From positions 248,001-312,000 of the forward strand of contig JAEPON010000002.1 of the NCBI GenBank assembly GCA_017642895.1: a DNA stretch of 64,000 nucleotides, in the 5' to 3' direction. Position 1 is the first letter of the stretch. Every line of letters starts with the position of its first letter. Source of the DNA: Roseitalea sp. Its GTDB lineage: Bacteria; Pseudomonadota; Alphaproteobacteria; Rhizobiales; Rhizobiaceae. This document shows positions 36,288-44,341 of the stretch, in pieces. Both the position numbers and the translations under genes were made by a program. A model generated the notes under the pieces. It was not told the DNA's origin. It worked only from the letters and a program-made list of their open reading frames with translations, and searched no databases.

Positions 36288-36372
36288 CATAAAGCAGGTC
36301 GGGTTCCTCCTCCCACCCCGGCCCTGCGGAAAACGGGCGATCGATCCAAGAGGATCCTTCGCCCGCTTTTTT
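36288..36372 (+). ncRNA. Candidate sRNA with a CCUCCUCCC loop (alpha-r14/NfeR-like)
   Basis: A hairpin pairs GCAGG plus CGGG (36294-36303) with CCCG plus CCTGC (36317-36327) and shows CCTCCTCCC (36306-36314) in its loop. A second hairpin (CGGGCGA 36334-36340 with TCGCCCG 36359-36365, plus an inner GATCC/GGATC) is followed by six T, a classic terminator. CCUCCUCCC loops define the rhizobial alpha-r14 (NfeR) sRNAs and pair with mRNA SD sites. The start is inferred from the promoter-like TGATAC; the 3' end is firm. Confidence 0.65.
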
Positions 36373-36389
36373 GATCCACAACTCTCCGA

Positions 36390-37010
36390 TCATAGCCTCA
36401 GCGCCCGGCGCACCAGGTCCGCGATCACCGGCCTTTGCCGGTCGAAGGACTGGCCGGTCAGCCATCCGACCTTGCCGCCGATCGCCAGATGCGCATAGCC
36501 ATGCACCATCATCCAGGCGGCCGCGACATCGCGCCAGCCTTCCTCGGTCTTCAACAGGTCGGCGCCGCGCAACCGGGCCACCGCGTTGACCAGCACCGAA
36601 AAGCTCGCATCGCCCGCCTTGGCAAGCTCTGTCGGCTTGTCATGGGATGACCGCGCGCCGAACATGAGCTGGAACAGGGCCGGGTTCTCGGCTGCAAACC
36701 GGATATAGCCGACACCGGACGCCACGTAGAGCGCCTCCGCATCGTCGCCCGCCTCGGCCTGTTCTTCCTTCATCGTCGCCGTCAGCCGCTCGAAGCCGCG
36801 TTGCGCCAGACCCTGCAAAAGCGCGGTAACGTCCTTGAAATGATGCGCCGGTGCCGCATGGCTGACGCCCGCGCGCTTGGCCGTCGAGCGCAGCGAAAAC
36901 CCGTCCTCGCCCTTTTCCGAAAGCTCCATTTCGGCCGCGGCGAGCAGCGCCTCGCGCAACTCGCCATGGTGATAGCGCCTTTGTCCGGCGCCTTCTTCGC
37001 GATCCGTCAT
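36390..37010 (-). CDS. TetR-family regulator
   Basis: A 206-residue repressor. YHHGELREALLAAAEMELSEKG leads into a helix-turn-helix (FSLRSTAKRAGVSHAAPAHHFKD), and the C-terminal part with AENPALFQLMFG and WMMVHGYAHLAIGG is the WHG/TetR_C_33 ligand domain. It is divergent from two membrane-protein genes, and the 104-base gap holds a perfect inverted repeat, its likely operator. The ligand is unknown; the subgroup often answers to hydrophobic compounds. Confidence 0.87.
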   Translation of the reverse strand: MTDREEGAGQRRYHHGELREALLAAAEMELSEKGEDGFSLRSTAKRAGVSHAAPAHHFKDVTALLQGLAQRGFERLTATMKEEQAEAGDDAEALYVASGVGYIRFAAENPALFQLMFGARSSHDKPTELAKAGDASFSVLVNAVARLRGADLLKTEEGWRDVAAAWMMVHGYAHLAIGGKVGWLTGQSFDRQRPVIADLVRRALRL

Positions 37011-37036
37011 GGTGCGAGTCTAGGCGACGGTCTGGA

Positions 37037-37063
37037 CAGTGTCAAAGAAAAATCTTGACACTG
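37037..37063. promoter_or_regulatory. Operator of the TetR regulator
   Basis: CAGTGTCAA (37037-37045) and TTGACACTG (37055-37063) are perfect 9-bp arms nine bases apart; the right arm contains a TTGACA -35 box. A similar half-site, TTGACATTG (37089-37097), lies 34 bases on. Binding would block the promoter of the two membrane-protein genes and probably the regulator. Confidence 0.7.
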
Positions 37064-37114
37064 ACAAAATAGGCACTACCCTTCAATCTTGACATTGCCA
37101 AAAAAGAACCGGTC

Positions 37115-37546
37115 ATGCCCCTCGACACGCTCTTTTCGACCGCCTCCACGCTCGCCATGCTTGGCTGGCTGGTCCTGCTGATCAGCCCGTTCGTTCCGCG
37201 CATGGCGCACATCGTCGCCGGCCGCGCCATCCCGCTCATCCTGTCGGTCGGCTACACCGCCCTGATCCTCGCCTTCTGGTCGTCGGGCGAAGGCGGCTTT
37301 GATTCGCTCGACAATGTCGCCCGCCTGTTCGAGAGCCGCGAACTGCTGCTCGCCGGCTGGGTGCATTTTCTGGCGTTCGACCTGTTCGTCGGCGCCTGGA
37401 TCGTCCGCGATGCGCGCGAGACCGGCGCCCTGCCCTTCTGGCTGGTGCTGCCCTGCCTGCCGCTGACATTGCTGCTCGGCCCGGCCGGCCTTGCCGCTTA
37501 TTTTGCCCTGCGTGCCGCGCGCCGGCCCGCCCTCGCCCTTGCCTGA
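37115..37546 (+). CDS. ABA4-like (DUF4281) membrane protein
   Basis: A 143-residue protein with four membrane helices (LAMLGWLVLLISPFVPRM, IPLILSVGYTALILAFW, LLAGWVHFLAFDLFVGAWIV, LPCLPLTLLLGPAGLAAYF). The HFLAFDLFVGAWIVRDA motif marks the ABA4-like family, named after a plant protein of neoxanthin synthesis; bacterial members are uncharacterised. It follows the TetR operator and lies 24 bases before another membrane-protein gene, so both belong to one regulated unit. Confidence 0.78.
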   Translation: MPLDTLFSTASTLAMLGWLVLLISPFVPRMAHIVAGRAIPLILSVGYTALILAFWSSGEGGFDSLDNVARLFESRELLLAGWVHFLAFDLFVGAWIVRDARETGALPFWLVLPCLPLTLLLGPAGLAAYFALRAARRPALALA

Positions 37547-37570
37547 CCCGACCGCCCGAAGGAGCCTGCC

Positions 37571-38425
37571 TTGGCCGACACAGCCCTGATCCCGCTCGAC
37601 CGAACGCAACGCTTTTCGCCCACCGCCGCATGGCAGCGCATGCAGCGCGACGAACCGGTTCTGACCGCCACGGCCCTCTTGCTGGCGCTGCTCGTCGTCC
37701 CGATGCTTGCTGCCGCGATGATCGATCCGCGCCTGCATCTGGGCGAGAACATCTGGATCAAGCCGATCAAGTTCGCCGTCGCCCTGTCGGTCTACACCGC
37801 AACGCTCGCCATCTTCGCCCGCTTCCTGCCGGCCGGCACGACCGCCACGCGATGGTATCGCCTCTTCATGGCATCGGTCATTGTCGCCATTTTCGCCGAA
37901 CAGGCCTGGATCGGCGGCGCAGCCGCGCTCGGCACGTCGTCTCACTTCAATGTCGATGAGCCGGTCTGGCGCAATCTCTATTCGGTGATGGGTGCGCTCG
38001 CGACGCTGCTGACCACGGCGACCGCCATCTATGCCTGGCAGATCGCCCGCAACGGCGCGCTGACCATTCCACCAGCGCTGAAGGCCGGGCTCGTCTGGGG
38101 TCTCGGCCTGACTTTGCCGCTGACGCTGGTCACCGCCGGCACCATGGCCAGCCTTTCGGGCCACAATGTCGGCGGCAGCGGCATGGCGACCGAAGGGCTG
38201 TGGCTGATGGGCTGGCTGCGCGACGGCGGCGATCTGCGCGTCGCGCATTTCTTCGCAACCCACGCCATGCAATTTGCGCCGGCCTTCGCGCTCGGCCTTT
38301 CGTGGCTCGGCCGGCCGGACACCACGCGCGCCGTGCACATCTTTGCATCAGGCTTCACCCTGTTCGTTCTGGGCACCTTCACCCAGGCGCTGATGGGCCG
38401 GCCGTTCCTCGCTGTCATCGGCTGA
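37571..38425 (+). CDS. Hypothetical seven-helix membrane protein
   Basis: A 284-residue hydrophobic protein with about seven membrane helices and conserved-looking loops ENIWIKPIKFAVALSVYTATL and SSHFNVDEPVWRNLYSVMG. I recognise no named domain beyond a family of uncharacterised rhizobial membrane proteins. The start is TTG at 37571 behind AAGGAG; no suitable ATG is near. It ends 11 bases inside the 3' end of the convergent aminotransferase gene. Likely repressed by the TetR protein together with its neighbour. Confidence 0.72.
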   Translation: MADTALIPLDRTQRFSPTAAWQRMQRDEPVLTATALLLALLVVPMLAAAMIDPRLHLGENIWIKPIKFAVALSVYTATLAIFARFLPAGTTATRWYRLFMASVIVAIFAEQAWIGGAAALGTSSHFNVDEPVWRNLYSVMGALATLLTTATAIYAWQIARNGALTIPPALKAGLVWGLGLTLPLTLVTAGTMASLSGHNVGGSGMATEGLWLMGWLRDGGDLRVAHFFATHAMQFAPAFALGLSWLGRPDTTRAVHIFASGFTLFVLGTFTQALMGRPFLAVIG

Positions 38426-39584
38426 GGAACGCCTCCATCCGGTCGAGCGCCCGTTCGATGTTGGCAATCGAATTTGCGTAGGAGACGCGCACGAACCCCT
38501 CGCCCAAAACCCCGAAATCCGGCCCGCCGATCAGCGCCACACCGGCCTCCTCCAGAAGCCCGCTGGCAAGCGCCTTCGATTGCCAGCCGGTCGCCGAAAT
38601 GTCGGGGAAGGCATAGAACGCGCCCTTGGGCGTCGCGCAGGTTACGCCTTCGATCGCGTTCAGCCGGTCCACCACGAAGCGCCTTCGTTCATCGAACGCG
38701 GCCATCATTGTTGCCACATCGTCCTGCTGCCCGTCGATCGCCGCGATCCCGGCATGCTGCGCCGCCGCGTTGACACACGACCAGCAATTGACCGCCAGCT
38801 TGCGCACCGCGTCATGAAGCGGGTCGGGCCAGACCGACCAGCCAAGGCGCCATCCCGTCATCGCCCAGGTCTTGGACCAGCCATTGAGAACGATGAGCCG
38901 ATCGCGCAGCGCGGGGAATTCCAGCAGCGACGTGTGCGCCTCGCCATCATAGGTCATCACATCGTAGATTTCGTCGGACAGCACCGCCACGTCCGGGTGC
39001 CGGTCGAGAACATCGACCAGTTTTTCGATCTCGGCGCGCGGCGTCACGCCCCCGGTCGGGTTGCCGGGCGAATTGAGGATCACAAGGCGCGTGCGATCCG
39101 TGATCAGCGACGCCACCGCGTCGGCGCTGACCGCAAAGCCGTTGTCGGCGCGCATGGGCACGGGCACAGGCGTCGCGCCGGTCGCCTCGATCATCGAACG
39201 ATAGATGGGAAAGCCCGGATCGGGATAAAGGATCTCCGCGCCCGGCGCGCCGAACATCACGATGGCGGCGAACATGGCCGGCTTGCCGCCCGGCGTGATC
39301 ATGATCGCCTCGGGTGACAACTCCGCCCCGGTCAGCCCATGGATGCGGCGGGCAACCGCCTCGCGTGTCGCAAGCAGCCCGTTGGCGGGCGTATAGCCAT
39401 GCGCCCCGTCGCGCAGCGCCTTGACCGCCGCCTCCACAATGTGCGGCGGCGTTGCGAAATCGGGCTGGCCGATGCCCAGATTTATGATGTCGCGGCCTTC
39501 GGCCGCCAGTGCCGTCGCCCGTGCCAGTACGGCAAAGGCGTTTTCCTCGCCCATCCGCTTGAAGAAGGGATTGATGTCGTGCAT
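38415..39584 (-). CDS. Class I PLP-dependent aminotransferase
   Basis: A 389-residue fold-type I aminotransferase. NLGIGQPDFATPPHI, ILNSPGNPTGG, SDEIYDVMTY and NGWSKTWAMTGWRLGW (with the PLP lysine) are all present, and YANSIANIERALDRM ends the protein. It probably moves amino groups between amino acids and 2-oxoglutarate; the exact substrate is open. GGGAGGAAG lies before the ATG at 39584. It converges with the membrane-protein gene and is divergent from a GNAT gene. Confidence 0.87.
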   Translation of the reverse strand: MHDINPFFKRMGEENAFAVLARATALAAEGRDIINLGIGQPDFATPPHIVEAAVKALRDGAHGYTPANGLLATREAVARRIHGLTGAELSPEAIMITPGGKPAMFAAIVMFGAPGAEILYPDPGFPIYRSMIEATGATPVPVPMRADNGFAVSADAVASLITDRTRLVILNSPGNPTGGVTPRAEIEKLVDVLDRHPDVAVLSDEIYDVMTYDGEAHTSLLEFPALRDRLIVLNGWSKTWAMTGWRLGWSVWPDPLHDAVRKLAVNCWSCVNAAAQHAGIAAIDGQQDDVATMMAAFDERRRFVVDRLNAIEGVTCATPKGAFYAFPDISATGWQSKALASGLLEEAGVALIGGPDFGVLGEGFVRVSYANSIANIERALDRMEAFLSR

Positions 39585-39651
39585 GGCTTCCTCCCGCGCC
39601 CGGCATGAGGCGCCGCCCATCGCAAGTCAAGCGAGCCCGGACAGATCATCC

Positions 39652-40347
39652 ATGATCACCGATCTTTCACAATGGACGCCGCGCGAACGCCCGACCAACG
39701 GGCCGATGACCGGCCGCCATGTCGCCATCGTGCCCTTCGACCGCGCCGCCCATGAAGACGGGCTTTGGACCGCCTTCGGTGGCACCGCGACCAACGATCT
39801 GCTCTACCATTTCGGCTGGCCGGCCATGGCGCGCGCCGCCGATCTGGGCGCGATCCTCAAAGACATCAATGCCGATGGCAGCTTCGTCACCTGTGTGTTC
39901 ACCCATCCACAGACCGGAAAGGTGGTGGGCATGGCCAGCTATATGCGCATCGACGAGAAGAACGGCGTGTGCGAGGTGGGCTGCGTTGCCCACGGCACGC
40001 CGATGGCGCGCACGCCGGCGGCGACCGAAGCGCATTATCTGATGGCCCGCCGCGTCTTCGACGAACTGGGCTACCGGCGCTATGAGTGGAAGCTGAACAA
40101 TCCCAACCAGCCCTCGCACCGCACGGCCCGGCGCCTGGGCTTCACTTTCGAGGGCGTCTTCCGCCAGCTCGAGGTCAGGCCCTACGGCAATCGCGACACG
40201 GCATGGTATTCGATGCTTGACAGGGAATGGCCGGTGGTCCGGGATGCGATGGAGCGCTGGCTCGATCCGGCCAATTTCGATGCGCACGGCGACCAGAAGC
40301 GCCGGCTCGAAGAGATCAGGAGCGACATGCATGCCGGGCAGGCTTGA
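39652..40347 (+). CDS. GNAT-family N-acetyltransferase (RimJ/RimL type)
   Basis: A 231-residue acetyltransferase. VVGMASYMRIDEKNGVCEVG is the core strand, ATEAHYLMARRVFDELGYRRYEW the acetyl-CoA-binding helix, and SHRTARRLGFTFEGVFRQ the RimJ/RimL-like C-terminal block, followed by YGNRDTAWYSML. Many relatives acetylate amino acids or small amines. ATG at 39652 is chosen because the protein begins here in relatives; the SD is weak. It overlaps an SDR remnant at its 3' end. Confidence 0.82.
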   Translation: MITDLSQWTPRERPTNGPMTGRHVAIVPFDRAAHEDGLWTAFGGTATNDLLYHFGWPAMARAADLGAILKDINADGSFVTCVFTHPQTGKVVGMASYMRIDEKNGVCEVGCVAHGTPMARTPAATEAHYLMARRVFDELGYRRYEWKLNNPNQPSHRTARRLGFTFEGVFRQLEVRPYGNRDTAWYSMLDREWPVVRDAMERWLDPANFDAHGDQKRRLEEIRSDMHAGQA

Positions 40348-40444
40348 AGGAAAGACCGCCGATATGGCCGTCTGTCCGGCGGCGGACGAAGCGGGCGTCG
40401 TGACCGGCGCCACCATGATGATCGACGGAGGCTGGACGCTGTGA
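40331..40444 (+). pseudogene. Internally deleted SDR remnant
   Basis: A 37-codon frame reads like the two ends of a short-chain dehydrogenase joined together: the start MPGRLEGKTA matches an SDR N-terminus and the end ADEAGVVTGATMMIDGGW matches an SDR C-terminus. About 200 residues between them, with the cofactor and catalytic motifs, are missing. It overlaps the GNAT stop and the next start, so it cannot make a working enzyme. Confidence 0.65.
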
Positions 40445-40683
40445 GCGCACCGCAAAAGAACGAAAACGGCGCACCCGAACCGCCCGAATATGATCGCGGC
40501 ACGCTTGTCATCGCCGGTCTCATCTTCGTCGGCTTCGCGCTTTTGCTCTATTTTCTGCCGGCGCTCATGACGGCAATCGGCGGCGACAATCCCTGGGCCG
40601 CCGGCGCGGCGGTCGCCGCCGTGCTCGTCCTGCCCTTTCTGGGCCTGTGGCTCAGGGGCCGCGCGCGCCGCAGGCAGCGCTGA
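40441..40683 (+). CDS. Small two-helix membrane protein
   Basis: An 80-residue protein with a charged start, two membrane helices (LVIAGLIFVGFALLLYFLPALM and AAVAAVLVLPFLGLWL) and a basic tail (RGRARRRQR). It starts with GTG, overlapping the stop of the SDR remnant, with GGAGG about ten bases upstream. The role is unknown. It converges with the NicO gene. Confidence 0.65.
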   Translation: MSAPQKNENGAPEPPEYDRGTLVIAGLIFVGFALLLYFLPALMTAIGGDNPWAAGAAVAAVLVLPFLGLWLRGRARRRQR

Positions 40684-40695
40684 GAGGAGATCGGG

Positions 40696-41676
40696 TCAGG
40701 CGCCGAGCGCCCCGCCCAGCAACGCCACGCCCATGGCGATGATCAAAAGCGCGCCGCCGATCTCGATGGCGTGGCTCACGGGACCGGACAGGGCCGACGA
40801 TCCGGACAGGCGCAGCGCGACGTTCTTCGCCGTCACCGCCAGCGTCGCCAGCGCCGAGACGGTGATCGCGGTGCCCAGCGCCATCGCCAGAACCGAGACG
40901 AGCCCGGCCGCCCAAAGCCCGTTCAGGAACGCAAATGTGAGCACGATCAGCGCGCCGGTGCAGGGCCTGAGCCCCACCGAGAGGACCACGGCGGCCGCAT
41001 CGCGCAGCTTCATCGGGCCGGCCACCTGGTCGGGCATCGGCATGTGCGCATGGCCGCATGTGGCGCACACTTCGCCGGGCGCATGATGGTGATCGTGCAC
41101 CGCGGCCGCCGACAGCGCGGCGGGCCTGGGCGCGGCCGGGCGCAGCGCGCGCGCCTTGCGCACCAGAAGCCACAGCCCGAGCGCGATCACGAGCGAATAG
41201 GAGGCGATCTCGAAAAAGCGGGTCGTGTCGGTCTGGCTGACCGCCAATTGTCGCAGCACGAGGAAACCCAGCCCGACAATGACGATTGCCGACAGCGCCT
41301 GCACGAGCGAAGCGGCAAACGACAGCGCGATGCCGCGCCTGAGCGCGGTTTCGTTGGCCAGCATGTAGGACGAGATCACCACCTTGCCGTGGCCGGGTCC
41401 GGCGGCATGCAAAATGCCGTAAAGGAACGACAGGCCGACGAGCACCGGGGCGCCGGAGCCCCCGTCGCGCATCGTCGTCAAAGCCGCGCGCATCGCTTCG
41501 TAGAACGCGCTTTGCTGCAAGGCGACCCAGGCAAAAAAGCCGCCGAACAGGCCGCTGTTGGACGCGGGCGCCTGCTCGGCGACACCGATGCCCAGCGAGG
41601 ATTGCGCCGCCGCCGTGCCCGCCGCCGCGACAAGCGCGGCCAAAACGGTCGGTGCGATGGCGGCCGCGCGTCTCAC
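40696..41676 (-). CDS. NicO-family nickel/cobalt exporter
   Basis: A 326-residue inner-membrane protein with an N-terminal signal or first helix, about six membrane helices and the NicO motifs LHAAGPGHGKVVISSY and SVGLRPCTGALIVLTFAFLNG. A cytoplasmic loop rich in His and Cys (VHDHHHAPGEVCATCGHAH) likely binds the metal. GTG at 41676 overlaps the stop of the upstream gene (GTGA); a GTG at 41682 is the alternative. It works with the DUF1007 protein. Metal choice is not proven. Confidence 0.83.
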   Translation of the reverse strand: MRRAAAIAPTVLAALVAAAGTAAAQSSLGIGVAEQAPASNSGLFGGFFAWVALQQSAFYEAMRAALTTMRDGGSGAPVLVGLSFLYGILHAAGPGHGKVVISSYMLANETALRRGIALSFAASLVQALSAIVIVGLGFLVLRQLAVSQTDTTRFFEIASYSLVIALGLWLLVRKARALRPAAPRPAALSAAAVHDHHHAPGEVCATCGHAHMPMPDQVAGPMKLRDAAAVVLSVGLRPCTGALIVLTFAFLNGLWAAGLVSVLAMALGTAITVSALATLAVTAKNVALRLSGSSALSGPVSHAIEIGGALLIIAMGVALLGGALGA

Positions 41677-42323
41677 GAGCACCGCACTTCCATGCGTGTT
41701 GCGAAGATTTTCGACCAGTCATTGCCGGCCGGGTCGTTGAAGAAGGCGTCGGTGAGCGAATCCTGGTTCTGGGCGATCGCCTCGTCCGGGTCGGGGATCA
41801 CCATCCGGTGCCCGCAACCCGCCGGCGCGTCGATCAGCACCATGTTCTCGTCCTCGTAGAAATCGATCGCGGTGTAGAATGTCGGGTCATAGACGGCAAA
41901 GGACGGATTGTCGGCCAGCGCCACCGGCTCGACCGGCTGCGAGGTGAACAGGACCAGCAATTGGTTGTCGACCATGTCGACGCGCAGATCGGTCACCTGG
42001 GCGATGGCGATTTCCTTCTGGCCGACCGTCACAGACTGGAAATAGCCGAATTCGGCGATCGACGTGACGATCACGTCGGCGACGGTTTCCAGTTCGGCAA
42101 TCTCCAGCGCGCCGCTCGAATCGGCATCGAACTCGAACAGGACCGTCGAGGAAAACAAATCATCGAAACGCCAGACATGGCGCAGCCTGTCGACCAAACC
42201 CTGCGGCGTGACCGTCACTTCGAGGCGCGCTTCGGCAAACACATGCGGATGGGCATGCGCGGCCACCGGCGCGGCAAGCGCCGCCGGTGCCAAAAAGGCT
42301 GCGAACATTGTCTGACGGGTCAA
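41673..42323 (-). CDS. DUF1007 periplasmic protein, partner of NicO
   Basis: A 216-residue secreted protein. After a signal peptide (FLAPAALAAPVAAHA) comes HPHVFAEARLEVTV, the DUF1007 start, and the VWRFDDLFSSTVLFEFD block with an acidic DADSSG segment that could bind cations. DUF1007 genes travel with NicO exporters as their likely periplasmic partner. The start is TTG at 42323 behind AGGGG; ATG at 42308 is also in frame. Confidence 0.8.
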   Translation of the reverse strand: MTRQTMFAAFLAPAALAAPVAAHAHPHVFAEARLEVTVTPQGLVDRLRHVWRFDDLFSSTVLFEFDADSSGALEIAELETVADVIVTSIAEFGYFQSVTVGQKEIAIAQVTDLRVDMVDNQLLVLFTSQPVEPVALADNPSFAVYDPTFYTAIDFYEDENMVLIDAPAGCGHRMVIPDPDEAIAQNQDSLTDAFFNDPAGNDWSKIFATRMEVRCS

Positions 42324-42378
42324 ATCACGTCACCCCTGATCCGGCTCGGACCGTTTGCGCCATGGGAAGCGGGCCGAA

Positions 42379-43299
42379 TTATGACGCGCCATTGCCCCGC
42401 ACCGGGTGGCAATTGGCTTTGAACCAGTCGGCCAGATGGTCTACCAGCGCCCGGACCCTGGCCGGCAGATAGCGCCGGTGCGGATAAACCGCGTAGATGC
42501 CGGCATCGTTTTCCAGTTCCCCCGCCATCAGTTCAACCAGCCGGCCCGCCTGCAAATCCTCCACGACGATGAAGTCCGGCGAAACGAAAAAGCCCAGATC
42601 GGCAAGGCCGGCCATCCGCACCGCAAGCGGGCTGTTGACGCTGATCGGTCCGTCCACGGTCACCGAGGCGGCCTGTCCGTTGCCGTCGCGATAGGGGATG
42701 ATGTTGCGGCGTCGCGCATTGGTGTCGATGATGAACGGCAGATCGGCCAGGTCGGCCATCGATGTGGGTCGGCCATGCCGCTCGATCACCGCCGGCGTCG
42801 CGCACAGGACCAGCCGGAACGGGTTCAGCCGGCGCGCGATCAGCGTTGAATCCTCAAGTTGTGTGACACGGATCGCAATGTCGAACCCCTCCTCGACAAG
42901 ATCGACGAAACGGTCGTCGAGATGGATGTCGAGCTTGATATCAGGATGAGCGACGGTGAAATCGACCAGCGATTGGCCGATCGCAACATCGGCAAGCGAC
43001 CGGGGCGCTGAAATCTTGATGGGGCCGGCAAGGTCCGATCGGGTGTCGCGGATCTCGTCGCGCAGATCGTCGAACTCGCGCAGAAGATCGATCGCGCGGC
43101 CATAATAGGTGTGGCCCGCTTCGGTCAGCGAGAACTGGCGCGTCGTCCGGTTGAGCAGCAGCGCGCCCAGATCATCCTCCAGTTCGCGCACATATTTCGA
43201 CAAAAGCGCCTTGGAGCGCCCCTGCGCCCGCGCGGCGGCCGAAAAACCCTCATTGTCCACCACCGCCATGAAGGCGCGCATTCGGGTCAGTGTGTCCAT
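42379..43299 (-). CDS. LysR-family regulator
   Basis: A 306-residue LysR protein. Residues 1-60 form the helix-turn-helix (DNEGFSAAARAQGRSKALLSKYVRELED), the rest is the effector domain of the CrgA/DhcR-like group (SAPRSLADVAIGQSLVDFTVAHPDIKLDI). The start at 43299 is set by the family; an AGGGAA lies 13 bases upstream. It sits 22 bases after the FAD amine oxidase gene, so the regulator is probably in the same transcript as the two enzymes upstream. Confidence 0.86.
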   Translation of the reverse strand: MDTLTRMRAFMAVVDNEGFSAAARAQGRSKALLSKYVRELEDDLGALLLNRTTRQFSLTEAGHTYYGRAIDLLREFDDLRDEIRDTRSDLAGPIKISAPRSLADVAIGQSLVDFTVAHPDIKLDIHLDDRFVDLVEEGFDIAIRVTQLEDSTLIARRLNPFRLVLCATPAVIERHGRPTSMADLADLPFIIDTNARRRNIIPYRDGNGQAASVTVDGPISVNSPLAVRMAGLADLGFFVSPDFIVVEDLQAGRLVELMAGELENDAGIYAVYPHRRYLPARVRALVDHLADWFKANCHPVRGNGAS

Positions 43300-43321
43300 G
43301 AATGTCCGGTTCCCTAACCCT

Positions 43322-44296
43322 TCAAATCGTGTATCCGCCACAGGGCGGCGCCTGTCGGTCCAAAATGGCGGCCGCCGCCGCCCATCCGCTGTGTGCCGCC
43401 GCTTCCGCCCGGCCGCCGACGAGCCCGTCACCGCAGACGATGATGCGGCCGCAGTCCGACATCAGATGGTCTTCGCCGAGCGCCCGGTCAACCCGGGCAT
43501 AACGCCAGCGGTGCGCGACAGCATGAACCGGCGACAGGCGCCGCGCCGCGCCGTGCTCCAGCGCGCCGAGCAGACGCGGCACGATCAGATCGGGCTCGCT
43601 TTCAAGATGCCGCGCGCTCCAGGCCCCGCCGCCATGGACGATGAACGTCTCGCCGGCCCGGCCCGGCTTGGAGGAATTGCGCACGATCAGCGCGGCCGGA
43701 CCGTCATCGTCGCCGCGCAGGACATCGGGCAGATCGGCCGCCGGTTCGTCCAGCGCGAACATGCCGGCCCAGCACGGGGCGTAGACGATTGCGTCCAACG
43801 CCTCAAAGACCGGATCAAGCGGCAGGGTCAGGGCCATCGCCTGGGGCGCCGGCGCGGTGACGACCACTCGCCCGAACCGGTAATCGCGTCCCTCCGCATC
43901 GGTCAGCCGGACATGGCCCTGCGCGTCAAGGCCGATGGCGTCCACAGGCGTGCGCAGACGCACATCGATGCCGTCCAGAAGCGGCTTGACCAAACCGCTC
44001 ATCCCCGGAAGCCCGACATGCCAGTCCCCCGCACGGTCCTTGCCCTCGGGCACCCAGGGCGCCGCCGCACCCTTCTCGGCAAGTTCGTCCAGCAACGCCC
44101 GCATCGGCGCGCCGCGCGCAGTCAGATATTGCGCGCCATGGTCGAAGCTGCCGGCCTCGTTGCGACGGGTCGACAGCCGCCCGCCCGTACCGCCCGATTT
44201 CTCGAAGACGGTCACCGCATGGCCGGCATCGGCCAGCGCCCGCGCGCAGACCGCGCCGGCCAGCCCGGCACCGATGATGGCAACCGATTGTGTCAT
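43322..44296 (-). CDS. FAD-dependent amine oxidase, renalase-like
   Basis: A 324-residue FAD enzyme. VAIIGAGLAGAVCARALADAGH is the dinucleotide-binding start, KSGGTGGRLSTRRNEAGSFDHGAQYLTAR the renalase signature, and ICGDGLVGGRAEAAAHSGWAAA the C-terminal FAD site. Renalases oxidise isomeric beta-NAD(P)H forms; relatives include amine oxidases, so the substrate is not certain. It lies 45 bases after the deaminase gene and 22 before the LysR gene on the same strand. Confidence 0.82.
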   Translation of the reverse strand: MTQSVAIIGAGLAGAVCARALADAGHAVTVFEKSGGTGGRLSTRRNEAGSFDHGAQYLTARGAPMRALLDELAEKGAAAPWVPEGKDRAGDWHVGLPGMSGLVKPLLDGIDVRLRTPVDAIGLDAQGHVRLTDAEGRDYRFGRVVVTAPAPQAMALTLPLDPVFEALDAIVYAPCWAGMFALDEPAADLPDVLRGDDDGPAALIVRNSSKPGRAGETFIVHGGGAWSARHLESEPDLIVPRLLGALEHGAARRLSPVHAVAHRWRYARVDRALGEDHLMSDCGRIIVCGDGLVGGRAEAAAHSGWAAAAAILDRQAPPCGGYTI

Positions 44297-44341
44297 GATC
44301 CCTCGCTCGCAACGCGCCATATAGGGCAGCGCGCGGCCGCG

